Source: Akkermansia muciniphila (GTDB lineage Bacteria > Verrucomicrobiota > Verrucomicrobiia > Verrucomicrobiales > DEV007). Taken from it: 64,000 bases of DNA. Position numbers and translations under genes: made by a program. Positions 26,801 through 37,561 of this stretch are shown here, piece after piece; position 1 is the stretch's first letter, and the number at the start of each line of letters is the position of its first letter. The notes beneath the pieces are model-generated. The model worked only from the letters and a program-made list of their open reading frames with translations, ran no database searches and was not told the origin of the DNA. The stretch lies in the NCBI GenBank assembly GCA_945883495.1, contig CAMCXS010000025.1, positions 1 through 64,000 of the forward strand, in the 5' to 3' direction.

Positions 26801-27610
26801 GCCGAGCGCAATCCGGGCTACGGCCGTGGTATCCTCGCCATGATGGAAAATCATCCGCCATCGCGCGAGATCAGTTTGGCCATGCTGCTGCGCGGTCTCA
26901 AGTCCGGTTGGACGGTGGAACAACGGCGCGCCTACTTCAGCTTCTTGAACGCGGCGGCCAAAGGCTCCGGCGGCGCCAGTTTCCCCGGATTTTTGGAAAA
27001 CATCCGCTCCGAAGCCCTCGCGAACTGCACGGACCAAGAACGCACCGCCCTCGCCGACATCACCGGGGAAAACTTCAACCCGGTTCCGAATTTCCCGATC
27101 ACGCCTCCCGTCGGTCCCGGAAAGGTTTGGACCATCGACGAAGCCGTCGCCGCCGCCAAACGCGGCAAAGCCGACTTCACCAACGGGCGCAGCCTCTTCT
27201 TTTCCACCGGTTGCGGCGCGTGTCACCGGCTCGGCGGTCTCGGCGGCGCCATCGGCCCCGATCTCACCAGCATTCCGAACAAGTTTGATGAGCGCTACCT
27301 GATGGAGTCGATCCTCGAGCCGAGCAAAGTGATCTCGGATCAATACAACAGCTCCATCGTCACCCTCAGCGACGGCAGCCAGCTCATGGGCTTGGCCGTG
27401 GAGAAAGGCGAGAAACTCGAAGTCTATCCGCCCGATCCGAAGGGCACCCCGCGGGTCCTCACCCGTCAGGAAGTGAAATCGATTGAGCAATCGCCGATTT
27501 CCCAAATGCCCCCGGGCATGATCAACGTCCTCAACCCCGAGGAATTGCGCGATCTCTCCGCCTACCTGATGTCCGCCGGCAACCCCGCCGACCGCCGCTT
27601 CAAGAAGTAG
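23858..27610 (+). CDS. DUF1080 + PVC dehydrogenase propeller + HEAT + cytochrome C fusion
   Basis: 1,250 aa, ATG start, signal peptide MKPPILRAAALWLVCIATAISA. Residues about 25-225 form a DUF1080 domain (YDILFNGQDLSGWKGVEGFW, NNSGVQYRSNL). About 250-400 is a beta-sandwich like those on glycosidases (RRTFDVAAPVLKSARVYATCDNRLKLHLNGK). About 420-790 is the PVC propeller, with HEAT-like helices to about 1080. The C-terminal haem region has CGACH (C1119, C1122, H1123) and the PVC signature FDERYLMESILEPSKVISDQY, then QMPPGM as possible distal ligand. Likely periplasmic carbohydrate oxidation with a built-in binding or hydrolase domain. Confidence 0.92.
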   Translation: MKPPILRAAALWLVCIATAISAPSYDILFNGQDLSGWKGVEGFWSVQSGSIVGETTPEKPTKGNTFLVWQGGEVENFEFLCQVRFQGNNSGVQYRSNLVDPAKFVVGGYQADLHAAQPNFGMLYGEKLGKRGIIANRGKKVVVNAAGEKSETGTVGNDSHFVDWEWNELRIVAVGNRLIHQINGITTADITDDHPEALKKGILALQLHAGPPMRVEFRNLRLRALTELPEIKDAPAPDAGAAAEPAPASNLLDQPLPSWIWAQQTSGDQKLFFRRTFDVAAPVLKSARVYATCDNRLKLHLNGKLAGESPDWDQPIEKDITALIQPGKNIIAAEAQNAGGSAAFILKLVVENQRGDKTTVLTDADWKFSSTSAPGWETAAFDDSSWSTGDKIRIAGALGVAPWNIPGHKEGQVAASGRDPIDPLNILTAPGFVVDRLHLVPKAEQGSWVALATDSKGRFYVCDQGDKGLFRITLRGEEAPLIEPVPVNTPGTDPAAVPVVLSGAHGLTWAFDSLWFHRNGGPLYRLMDSNGDDKLDTAEAQPTATGGGEHGNHAVLPTEDGKALYLVSGNHTDMVPSKTSHVQGWAEDHLFSRMWDAKGHARGRLAPGGFVNRFNPQTKEQEVLCMGFRNQYDVAINANGDLFTYDADMEWDMGSPWYRPTRICHVVSGGDFGWRSGSGKWPTYFEDSLPPVVDIGPGSPTGVVAGKGAAFPAKYQDAVYGLDWTFGTIYAIHLLPDGCSYGGTKEPFVYGSPLPVTDAEIGKDGHFYFLVGGRGTQSAMFRVRYVGNESTAPSKGNHTPESLAARAQRRKLEAFHGKHDPAALNAAWSHLSSTDRFLRHAARVAVESQPVDTWADRVLKEKDTQAVITGAVALARQGKPAHLTPLVTRLMELNPGNLEESQLLGLLRAYQLAFLRLGAPDDALRAKVIEELDFHLPHRSGDVNTELVRVLAYLRAPSVISKTLALIEGRGAPEVPDWSELAERNPGYGRGILAMMENHPPSREISLAMLLRGLKSGWTVEQRRAYFSFLNAAAKGSGGASFPGFLENIRSEALANCTDQERTALADITGENFNPVPNFPITPPVGPGKVWTIDEAVAAAKRGKADFTNGRSLFFSTGCGACHRLGGLGGAIGPDLTSIPNKFDERYLMESILEPSKVISDQYNSSIVTLSDGSQLMGLAVEKGEKLEVYPPDPKGTPRVLTRQEVKSIEQSPISQMPPGMINVLNPEELRDLSAYLMSAGNPADRRFKK

Positions 27611-27626
27611 GCTGATTGCCCATCCA

Positions 27627-27700
27627 CGTAGGCCGGACATTCCTGTCTGGCCAATCATCATCCATCACTTTCGCGGCCAGACAGGAATGTCCGGCCTACG
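27627..27700. repeat. REP inverted pair overlapping the engB stop codon
   Basis: Perfect 25-bp arms at 27628-27652 and 27675-27699, extended to 26 bp by flanking C and G, separated by 22 bp. The engB stop (27696-27698) lies inside the right arm. The element sits between two convergent genes and would form a very stable hairpin in either transcript, acting as terminator or 3'-end protector. Confidence 0.92.
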
Positions 27701-28289
27701 GCTCCAAATACCGCCCAATCGCCCCAAGAATCTCGTCCCGCCCAGACCGGTCTTTCGCCGAACTCGTCAGAATCTCCGGCAAGACCGGCACCAGCGGCTT
27801 CAGCGTTTCCAAAAACACGGAGGCGTTTACTTTCGTCCGGGTCGGCGATTGTTTATCCGTTTTGGTAAATATCAGCGAATACGGCAGCGTCGTTCCGCCC
27901 AGCCAGCTCAAGAAGTTGAGATCGATCTTTTGCGGCTCCAACCGGGAATCGATTAAGACAAACACGTGCCGGAGATGGCGACGCTGCTCAATATAGTCCG
28001 CGGCCAACTCATTGAAATCATACTTCTCCGTCTTCGCGGTCTTCGCATAGCCATAGCCCGGCAAGTCGACCAGGCTCCACGCATCATTGATCAAATAGAA
28101 ATTGAGCTGGCGCGTCTTTCCCGGTGTCCCCGAGACCGACGCCAAGGAATCGCGGTTGCAAAGCAGATTCACCAGCGACGATTTGCCGACATTGGACCGC
28201 CCAATAAAACAGAACTCAGGAAGCTCCCACTCGGGACAATCTTCCAAACTCCGGCCGCTCTTCACGAAACTCGCTGACTTGATGCGCAT
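27696..28289 (-). CDS. engB: Ribosome biogenesis GTPase EngB (YihA/YsxC)
   Basis: 197 aa from the ATG at 28289 (MRIKSASFVKSGRSLEDCP); another ATG lies five codons upstream. G1 is GRSNVGKSS (30-38), G3 is DLPGYGYAK (75-83) and G4 is TKTD (142-145). The NLLCNRDSLASVSGTPGKTRQLNFY segment is diagnostic of EngB. It assists 50S ribosomal subunit assembly. A much longer open frame continues upstream opposite hrpA, but all family homology starts here. It is divergent from hrpA. Confidence 0.93.
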   Translation of the reverse strand: MRIKSASFVKSGRSLEDCPEWELPEFCFIGRSNVGKSSLVNLLCNRDSLASVSGTPGKTRQLNFYLINDAWSLVDLPGYGYAKTAKTEKYDFNELAADYIEQRRHLRHVFVLIDSRLEPQKIDLNFLSWLGGTTLPYSLIFTKTDKQSPTRTKVNASVFLETLKPLVPVLPEILTSSAKDRSGRDEILGAIGRYLEP

Positions 28290-28397
28290 ACGTCGCCCCA
28301 CCATCGGGGCATCGACGCCCGGCGCAAGTCCGCTCCCGCTTGAGTTCCGCCGCTCCCTGCGCCAACTTGCCGCCTGAAAATCGCCTATCCAGAGGAG

Positions 28398-31300
28398 TTG
28401 CCCGTCTCCCGGTGCCGGAACGAGATCCGGGACGCCATGCTGCGTCATCCGGTGGTCATCGTCTGCGGCGATACCGGTTCCGGCAAAACCACCCAGCTCC
28501 CCAAGATCGCCTTGGAACTGGGCCGGGGAACCGACGGCAAACGAATCGGCTGCACCCAACCCCGCCGGCTCGCCGCGACTTCCGTGGCCAAACGGGTCGC
28601 CGAAGAACTCGGGGTCGCCCTCGGCGAGGAAGTCGGCTTCCAAATCCGCTTCGAGGACCGCACCGCTCAGGCCACCCGGGTGAAGTTCATGACCGACGGG
28701 ATTCTGCTGGCGGAAACCCGCGGCGATCCGCGCCTGCGCCATTACGACACCCTGATCATCGACGAGGCGCACGAGCGCTCGCTGAACATCGACTTCATCC
28801 TCGGTTACCTGCATCGCCTGCTCGAAACCCGGGACGATCTCAAAATCGTCATCTCCTCCGCCACCCTCGACGCGGAACGTTTCGCCGAGTTCTTCGACGG
28901 GGCTCCGGTGATCTCGGTGGAGGGCCGCACCTTCCCGGTCGAGGATCATTTCCATCCACCCACGCACGACTACGAGCGCATGGCGGATCAGATCCGGCGC
29001 GCCGTGGAATGGCTGGGCGATGTCGATCCGCTCGGCGATACCCTCGTCTTTCTCCCTGGGGAACGCGAGATCCGCGAAGCCGCCGAGTTGCTCGAAGGGC
29101 GCCGGTATCCGAACACTCTGGTGTTGCCGCTCTACGCCCGGCTCGCCGGCAAGGCGCAACAAGCCGTCTTCCAACCCACGCCCCGGAGCCGCCGCATCAT
29201 CCTGGCCACCAACGTCGCGGAAACTTCGCTGACCATTCCCGATATCCGCTCGGTCGTCGATACCGGCCTCGCCCGGATCAATCGCTTCGATCCCGTGAGC
29301 GGCATCCAACGCCTCCAGATCGAGCCGATCTCCCAGGCCAGTGCGCGGCAACGGCGCGGACGATGCGGCCGGGTCAGCGAAGGCATTTGCATCCGGCTCT
29401 ACGACGACGAGGACCTCGCCTCCCGCAAGCCCTACACCGATCCCGAAATCCTCCGCACGAATCTGGCGGGCGTCGTCCTCCAAATGGAATACCTCGGGCT
29501 CGGCGATCCCCTGGAATTCCCCTTCCTCAATCCGCCCCAACCCAAACGAGTTGCCCAAGCCTACAAAACGCTGGAGGAAATCGGCGCGCTCACCCGGAAA
29601 CGCCAGCTCACCGACATCGGCCGCACCTTGGCCCGCATTCCCGTCGATCCCCGGATCGGCAGATTCCTCATCGGCGGCCGCGACGAAGGCTGCTTGCGAG
29701 AAGTGCTCATCGTGGCCAGCGCGCTCTCCGTGCAAGATCCCCGGGAACGCCCGCTCGACCGGCAACAGCAGGCGGACCAAGCGCACGCCAAATTCCGCGA
29801 CAAACGTTCCGACCTCACCGGGTGGTTGCGCTGGTGGCACGGTCTCCAGGAAGCCGGGCCCTCGAACAACGCCTTGCGCAAGTTCTGCGAACGCAATTTC
29901 CTGAACTACCGCCGCACCCAGGAATGGCGAAATCTCCACGGCGAACTCACCCAAACTTTGCGCGACCTGAAGTGGGACCTGGCGGAGTTAAAACGTCCCC
30001 TGCCCGATCCGGCGGACTCGTTTTCGGAAAACCTGCACCGCGCCGCGCTCACCGCGATCCCGTCGCAAATCGGGTTTCACCGGGGCAAAAAGATGGGCTA
30101 CAAAGGCGCGGGCGACCGGACCTTTTTCCTGCATCCAGGCTCCGGCGTGTTCGGTTCCTCGCCCGTTTGGGTCATGGCGTTCGAAGTCGTCGAGACCGCC
30201 AAGCTCTACGCGCGCAACGCCGCGGCCTTCGATCCGACTTGGTTCGAGAAAGCCGTCCCGCACCTTTGCCGGTATGTCTACGGAGAGGCTCATTGGGATC
30301 CCGGACAAGGCGCGGTTTACGGCAAGGAACGAGTCATGGCGTTCGGCCTCACGCTCATCGAGGGCCGACGCGTCCACTACGGCCGGGTCGATCCCGAGCT
30401 GGCGCGCGAAATCTTCATCCGCGAAGCCTTGGTCGATGGGCAGATTGGCGCCACCGTCCCCGCACTTTCGGAGAACCTCGACTTACTCGAACGCGTCAAG
30501 CGGCTCGAACACAAACTGCGGCGTCGCGACGGCCTGCTCTTCCCTGAATCGATCTACGCGTTCTACAACGAGCGCCTGCCCAAAGAGATTCACACCCGCA
30601 AGCACTTCGAACGCTGGGTCGAAGGTCCCGGCGCCGGGCAATTTGCCCTCACCCTGGAAGACTGCATCGTCCCCCAACTGACACCGATTCACGAGGAGGA
30701 TTACCCGGATGAACTCGATGGGTTCCGGCTGCGCTACCTCCACGATCCTTCGTCGGACGAGGACGGCATCACCATCGAGATCCCGTTAACGGAACTACAC
30801 CGAATTCCGGACTGGACCGGCGATTGGCTCGTCCCCGGTTGGCTTCCGGATAAGGTGCAAGCCATGCTCCGCGCGTTGGACAAACATGTCCGTCAGGTGC
30901 TGCCGTCGCTCGCGGACGTTTGCGACAGCTTCCTCGACGACTGGGAGGGCTACCGGCCCGAGTGCTCGCTGGAGACCGCGTTGCTGGAACACTTGCGGAC
31001 GCATTACGGCCAAAACGTCGCCGCCGATTCCTTCGATTACAGCCGGGTCGCCTCTTACCTGCGGATGCGTTTTGCGGTGATCGAGGGCGGGGAAATCCGC
31101 GCCACGGGCCGGAATCTGGCGCTGCTTCGGCAAGATTTGGCGGCCGAAGTGGAACGTTCCCTGGCCAAAGCCGCCGCCCGCGCCTTCCGCAGCCGCACCG
31201 TCAAGGCGTGGGATTTCGGGGATTTGCCGCTCTCGATTCCGACGGTGGGCGGCGGATTCGTCTACCCCGCCCTTGCCGAAACCGCTCACGGCTTCGAGTT

Positions 31301-32123
31301 GCGAGCCTTTCCCACGGAGGACTGCGCGCATTGGCATCACCGGATCGGAACCGCCGCCCTGCTGTTGTCGCTCGATCCCGAGCTCGCGAAACGCTTGCGG
31401 GCGCAACTGTTCACCACCGGCACGACGTCCCCGGCCCGCTCCCAAAGCGCGCCCACCGCGTCGCTGAATTCCCTGGCCATGGCCTTCGGCGGTGGAGGTT
31501 CTGCACCGGCTGGGAAAGCGACGCCACCGCGCGGCGACAGTCCCCGGCTGACGATGGATCAGCTTCTGCTGCTCGATCAGTTGGGACATCATCCGCGCGG
31601 GAACCGGGCCGACCTGGTGTTGCGGGTGGTCATCGAAACCATCGGCTCTCCCCTGCCCCGGACGGCGGCGGATTTTGCGGCAGCCACCGCCCGGGTGCGC
31701 GAGAACAGCGCGGAACAAATCGACCGCGTCCTGATTCACGCCGGCACGATCGTTTGCACGGCAGCCTCGGTCGTTTCCCTACTCAATCGAATTGGGCCGG
31801 AATACACGGAATCGGTCGATGACATCCGGCGGCAAGTCGAAGGGCTATTTCGGGGCCGATGGCTCCTGGAGGGCCATTTGGCGGACCTGGCGATCGACTG
31901 GCAGGGATTGGAATCGCGCATTACGCGGATGCTAGGCGGTCCGCCTGGCAAGGACTTGGCGAAACTGGAGCGTTGGGAGCAGGCGCGGGAACGCACGCCG
32001 GAACCGGCTCCGTGCCCCTGCGGAGAGGGGCATTTGACGGCGAAAGAAAGCGAAATTCGCGACGCGGAGAGCCGGTTGCGTTTGACGCATTTTGCCCCGG
32101 AATGGAGAGCGCGCCGCGGGTAA
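28398..32123 (+). CDS. hrpA: ATP-dependent RNA helicase HrpA (DEAH box)
   Basis: 1,241 aa from a TTG at 28398. Homology-like sequence (KIAYPEELPVSRCRNEI) reaches about eight codons further upstream with only CTG in frame, so the start is uncertain. The helicase core shows GDTGSGKTTQ (motif I), TQPRRLAA (Ia), DEAHERS (II), SSATLDAERF (III), TNVAETSLTIP (V) and QRRGRCGRV (VI). HA2, OB-fold and the long DUF3418 C-terminal region of bacterial HrpA follow (e.g. FPESIYAFYNERLP). The length is close to the ~1,300 aa of E. coli HrpA. Roles in ribosome rescue of collided translation are known for the family. Confidence 0.93.
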   Translation: MPVSRCRNEIRDAMLRHPVVIVCGDTGSGKTTQLPKIALELGRGTDGKRIGCTQPRRLAATSVAKRVAEELGVALGEEVGFQIRFEDRTAQATRVKFMTDGILLAETRGDPRLRHYDTLIIDEAHERSLNIDFILGYLHRLLETRDDLKIVISSATLDAERFAEFFDGAPVISVEGRTFPVEDHFHPPTHDYERMADQIRRAVEWLGDVDPLGDTLVFLPGEREIREAAELLEGRRYPNTLVLPLYARLAGKAQQAVFQPTPRSRRIILATNVAETSLTIPDIRSVVDTGLARINRFDPVSGIQRLQIEPISQASARQRRGRCGRVSEGICIRLYDDEDLASRKPYTDPEILRTNLAGVVLQMEYLGLGDPLEFPFLNPPQPKRVAQAYKTLEEIGALTRKRQLTDIGRTLARIPVDPRIGRFLIGGRDEGCLREVLIVASALSVQDPRERPLDRQQQADQAHAKFRDKRSDLTGWLRWWHGLQEAGPSNNALRKFCERNFLNYRRTQEWRNLHGELTQTLRDLKWDLAELKRPLPDPADSFSENLHRAALTAIPSQIGFHRGKKMGYKGAGDRTFFLHPGSGVFGSSPVWVMAFEVVETAKLYARNAAAFDPTWFEKAVPHLCRYVYGEAHWDPGQGAVYGKERVMAFGLTLIEGRRVHYGRVDPELAREIFIREALVDGQIGATVPALSENLDLLERVKRLEHKLRRRDGLLFPESIYAFYNERLPKEIHTRKHFERWVEGPGAGQFALTLEDCIVPQLTPIHEEDYPDELDGFRLRYLHDPSSDEDGITIEIPLTELHRIPDWTGDWLVPGWLPDKVQAMLRALDKHVRQVLPSLADVCDSFLDDWEGYRPECSLETALLEHLRTHYGQNVAADSFDYSRVASYLRMRFAVIEGGEIRATGRNLALLRQDLAAEVERSLAKAAARAFRSRTVKAWDFGDLPLSIPTVGGGFVYPALAETAHGFELRAFPTEDCAHWHHRIGTAALLLSLDPELAKRLRAQLFTTGTTSPARSQSAPTASLNSLAMAFGGGGSAPAGKATPPRGDSPRLTMDQLLLLDQLGHHPRGNRADLVLRVVIETIGSPLPRTAADFAAATARVRENSAEQIDRVLIHAGTIVCTAASVVSLLNRIGPEYTESVDDIRRQVEGLFRGRWLLEGHLADLAIDWQGLESRITRMLGGPPGKDLAKLERWEQARERTPEPAPCPCGEGHLTAKESEIRDAESRLRLTHFAPEWRARRG

Positions 32124-32170
32124 GTGGCAAACGGGCCTCGACCCAGGAAAAAACCTCGTGAAATGCCTAT

Positions 32171-32186
32171 TTTTCGCATGCGAAAA
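32171..32186. promoter_or_regulatory. 16-bp perfect palindrome upstream of gyrB
   Basis: TTTTCGCATGCGAAAA, fully self-complementary, 94 bp before the gyrB start and 48 bp after hrpA. It looks like an operator for a dimeric regulator; no terminator T-tract follows. The binding protein is unknown. Confidence 0.5.
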
Positions 32187-32261
32187 GGCGCATCAGGTGA
32201 TAGGCTCCACGACTCGCCAAACGAGCCGCGATCCGCGCTCGAATGCTGGTGACAAATGTGA

Positions 32262-34859
<2,598 letters not shown>

Positions 34860-34894
34860 TCGTTCCCGTTCACTAACCCCTTTCCCGCCTATTC

Positions 34895-37561
34895 ATGTCT
34901 GACGATATTACGCCCCCGGATTCCGATGCTCCGATCGAGGAGTTCGGCCTCATCTCCCCGATCAATGTCGCGGAGGAGATGAAGAGCTCCTTCCTCGATT
35001 ACTCGATGTCGGTGATCATCTCCCGCGCATTGCCTGATGTGCGGGACGGCCTCAAGCCCTCGCAACGCCGCCTGCTCTACGCGATGTTCGCGGACTTGAA
35101 CCTGACTCCGGGCCGCAAGTTCCTCAAGTGCGCCCGTATCGTCGGGGAGACGATGGGTAAATATCACCCGCACGGCGACCAAGCGATCTATCCCACCCTG
35201 ACGAACATGGCGCAGCCATGGTCGATGCGCGAATGTCTCGTGCACGGGCAAGGAAACTTCGGATCTCCGGATGGCGATGCCCCGGCCGCCATGCGTTACA
35301 CCGAGGCAAAGCTCACCCATTTGGGCGCCGCCTTGATGAACGACATGGACAAGGACACGGTCGATTTCGTCGATAACTACGACGAAACCAACCGGGAGCC
35401 CTCCGTCCTTCCCGCTGCTTTCCCGAACCTGTTGGTCAACGGCGGAACCGGGATCGCCGTCGGCATGGCGACGAACTTGCCGCCCCACAACTTGGGCGAA
35501 GTGGTCGATGGCATTTGCGCGACGATCGACAATCCGAAGATCACGATCGACGAACTGAGGGTCTTCATCAAAGGCCCCGATTTCCCCACCGGATGTACTA
35601 TCCTCGGCACCAAGGGCATCCGCGATTATTTCTCCACCGGACGCGGCCACATCAAAGTCCGTGGCCGGGCGGAAATCGTCGAAGGCCGGACGATGACCCA
35701 GATCATCATCACGGAGATTCCCTATTATGTGAACCGCGAGAAGCTGCACCTGCGCATCGCGGAATTGGTGAAGGAAAAGATCATCGACGAAGTCAGTGGG
35801 CTGCGCGATGAATCGGACGAGAACACCCGCTTGGTGGTCGATCTAAAGCGTGGCGCTACGCCGCAAGTCGTTCTCAACAAGATTCACCAGCATACGCCGC
35901 TCTCGACCTCGTTCAGCGTGAATATGCTGGCGATCGACAACCGTCGCCCGCGGCTGTTGACGATCAAGGACGCGATCGTCTGTTATATTGAGCACCGCCG
36001 CGAGGTCATTCTGCGCCGGACCCGATTCCTGCTGAAGAAAGCGGAGGAACGCGCGGAGCAGTTGGAAGCGTATCTTCTCGCTCTCGGCAACCTGGATGAA
36101 TTCATCAAGCTCATCCGGGATTCGAAGAGCCGGGATGAAGCCCGGGAACGCATCAAGGCGCAAAGCTTCACGGCCGAAGCGGCGGCGGCTCTGGGCATCA
36201 TGCTGCGTGATCAGGCCAGCCTGAAAATCCGGCCCGGCTACTACGTGTTCACGGACAAGCAGGTCAATTACATCCTGGACCTCCGGCTCTATCAATTGAC
36301 CGCTCTGGAACAGGACAAGATTCAAAACGACTACCAGCGCGTTTTGGAGGAGATCACCGATTTCCTCGATATCTTGGCCAAGGAAGAGCGCGTCCTGGAG
36401 ATCATCAAAACCGAGCTTCGGGAGATCAAGGACAAGTATGCCACGCCGCGCCGCACCGACTTCGCCGTCGATGAGGGCGATATGAATCTAGAAGACTTGG
36501 TCGCCAACGAAGGCCAGATCATCACGATTTCTCACCGCGGCTACATCAAGCGCACCAATGCCGAGCAGTTCCGTCTCCAGGCCCGCGGCGGCAAAGGGAT
36601 GCGCGGCATGGAAACGGCCGACGCCGCCACCGAGGAGGAGGAGGGCGATTTCGTTGAACACCTCTTCGCGGCCGGCACCCACGACTACCTGCTCTTTTTC
36701 ACGAACACCGGGCGGGTCTTCATGGAACGCGTCTTCTATATTCCGGAAGGCTCGCGCACCTCGAAAGGACGATCTGTGAAGAACCTTCTGAATCTTCGTC
36801 CGGAAGAATGCATCAAGGCCACTCTGCGGATTCAAGGCGACCCCGGCGGCGATCGGGACAAGACCTTCTCCCCGGAGCTGCATATCATCTTCGCGACCAA
36901 GGATGGCGTGGTGAAGCGCACCAACTTGAGTGACTTCCGGAACATCCGCAAAGACGGCATCAACGCCATCACCATCGCGGAAGGCAACGACCTTGTGGAC
37001 GTCACGTTAACCTCGGGCAATGACGAAATCGTGCTCATCACCCACGAAGGGATGAGCCTCCGTTGCCACGAGGATCAGTTCCGCGCCGTCGGCCGCACCG
37101 CCCAAGGCGTTTTCGGAATTCGCCCTTCCGAAGGCGATTACGTCGTCGCCATGGCCCGTGTCGATGCCACCGCCGCGCTGCTCGTCGTTTCTGAACGCGG
37201 GATCGGCAAACAGACGCCGTTCGAGGATTACCGTCTGCAAAACCGGGGAGGACGCGGCATCATCACCATGAAAACCTCTGAGCGGACGGGCCCCGTCGTG
37301 GGTGCGCTTTCCGTCCACGGGGACGATCAACTCATGCTGATGACGAGTTCCGGCCAAAGCGTCCGGATCAGCGTCGCACAGGTCCGCCAAGCGGGCCGCA
37401 ACACCATGGGAGTCAAGCTCATGAGCTTGCGCGAAGGCGAAACCATTCAGGACATCGCGCAGGTGGTGGCGTTTGGCGACGAAGAAACCGCCACCGCTGA
37501 AGTTGAGGCCGCTCCCGACGTCGATGTCGCGCCGGAAGCCGAGGCTGGCGAAGCGTCGTGA
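34895..37561 (+). CDS. gyrA: DNA gyrase subunit A
   Basis: 888 aa, ATG start. The breakage-reunion domain includes YSMSVIISRALPDVRDGLKPSQRR and the catalytic Tyr in AAMRYTEAKL, with MGKYHPHGDQAIYPTL forming the quinolone region. The C-terminal pinwheel carries the GyrA box QARGGKGM (normally QRRGGKG), supporting gyrase rather than topoisomerase IV. The tail is acidic (EEAPDVDVAPEAEAGEAS-like). The stop overlaps the GTG of the next gene (GTGA), coupling a secreted GH99-like protein to gyrase expression. Confidence 0.96.
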   Translation: MSDDITPPDSDAPIEEFGLISPINVAEEMKSSFLDYSMSVIISRALPDVRDGLKPSQRRLLYAMFADLNLTPGRKFLKCARIVGETMGKYHPHGDQAIYPTLTNMAQPWSMRECLVHGQGNFGSPDGDAPAAMRYTEAKLTHLGAALMNDMDKDTVDFVDNYDETNREPSVLPAAFPNLLVNGGTGIAVGMATNLPPHNLGEVVDGICATIDNPKITIDELRVFIKGPDFPTGCTILGTKGIRDYFSTGRGHIKVRGRAEIVEGRTMTQIIITEIPYYVNREKLHLRIAELVKEKIIDEVSGLRDESDENTRLVVDLKRGATPQVVLNKIHQHTPLSTSFSVNMLAIDNRRPRLLTIKDAIVCYIEHRREVILRRTRFLLKKAEERAEQLEAYLLALGNLDEFIKLIRDSKSRDEARERIKAQSFTAEAAAALGIMLRDQASLKIRPGYYVFTDKQVNYILDLRLYQLTALEQDKIQNDYQRVLEEITDFLDILAKEERVLEIIKTELREIKDKYATPRRTDFAVDEGDMNLEDLVANEGQIITISHRGYIKRTNAEQFRLQARGGKGMRGMETADAATEEEEGDFVEHLFAAGTHDYLLFFTNTGRVFMERVFYIPEGSRTSKGRSVKNLLNLRPEECIKATLRIQGDPGGDRDKTFSPELHIIFATKDGVVKRTNLSDFRNIRKDGINAITIAEGNDLVDVTLTSGNDEIVLITHEGMSLRCHEDQFRAVGRTAQGVFGIRPSEGDYVVAMARVDATAALLVVSERGIGKQTPFEDYRLQNRGGRGIITMKTSERTGPVVGALSVHGDDQLMLMTSSGQSVRISVAQVRQAGRNTMGVKLMSLREGETIQDIAQVVAFGDEETATAEVEAAPDVDVAPEAEAGEAS

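Noticed and set aside
24971-27661. An 896-codon minus-strand frame
   Set aside because: Antisense shadow of the DUF1080-cytochrome fusion; its N-terminus is read from a REP element.
27696-29954. A 752-codon minus-strand frame ending in EngB
   Set aside because: Only the last 197 residues resemble EngB. The rest is antisense to the hrpA helicase core.
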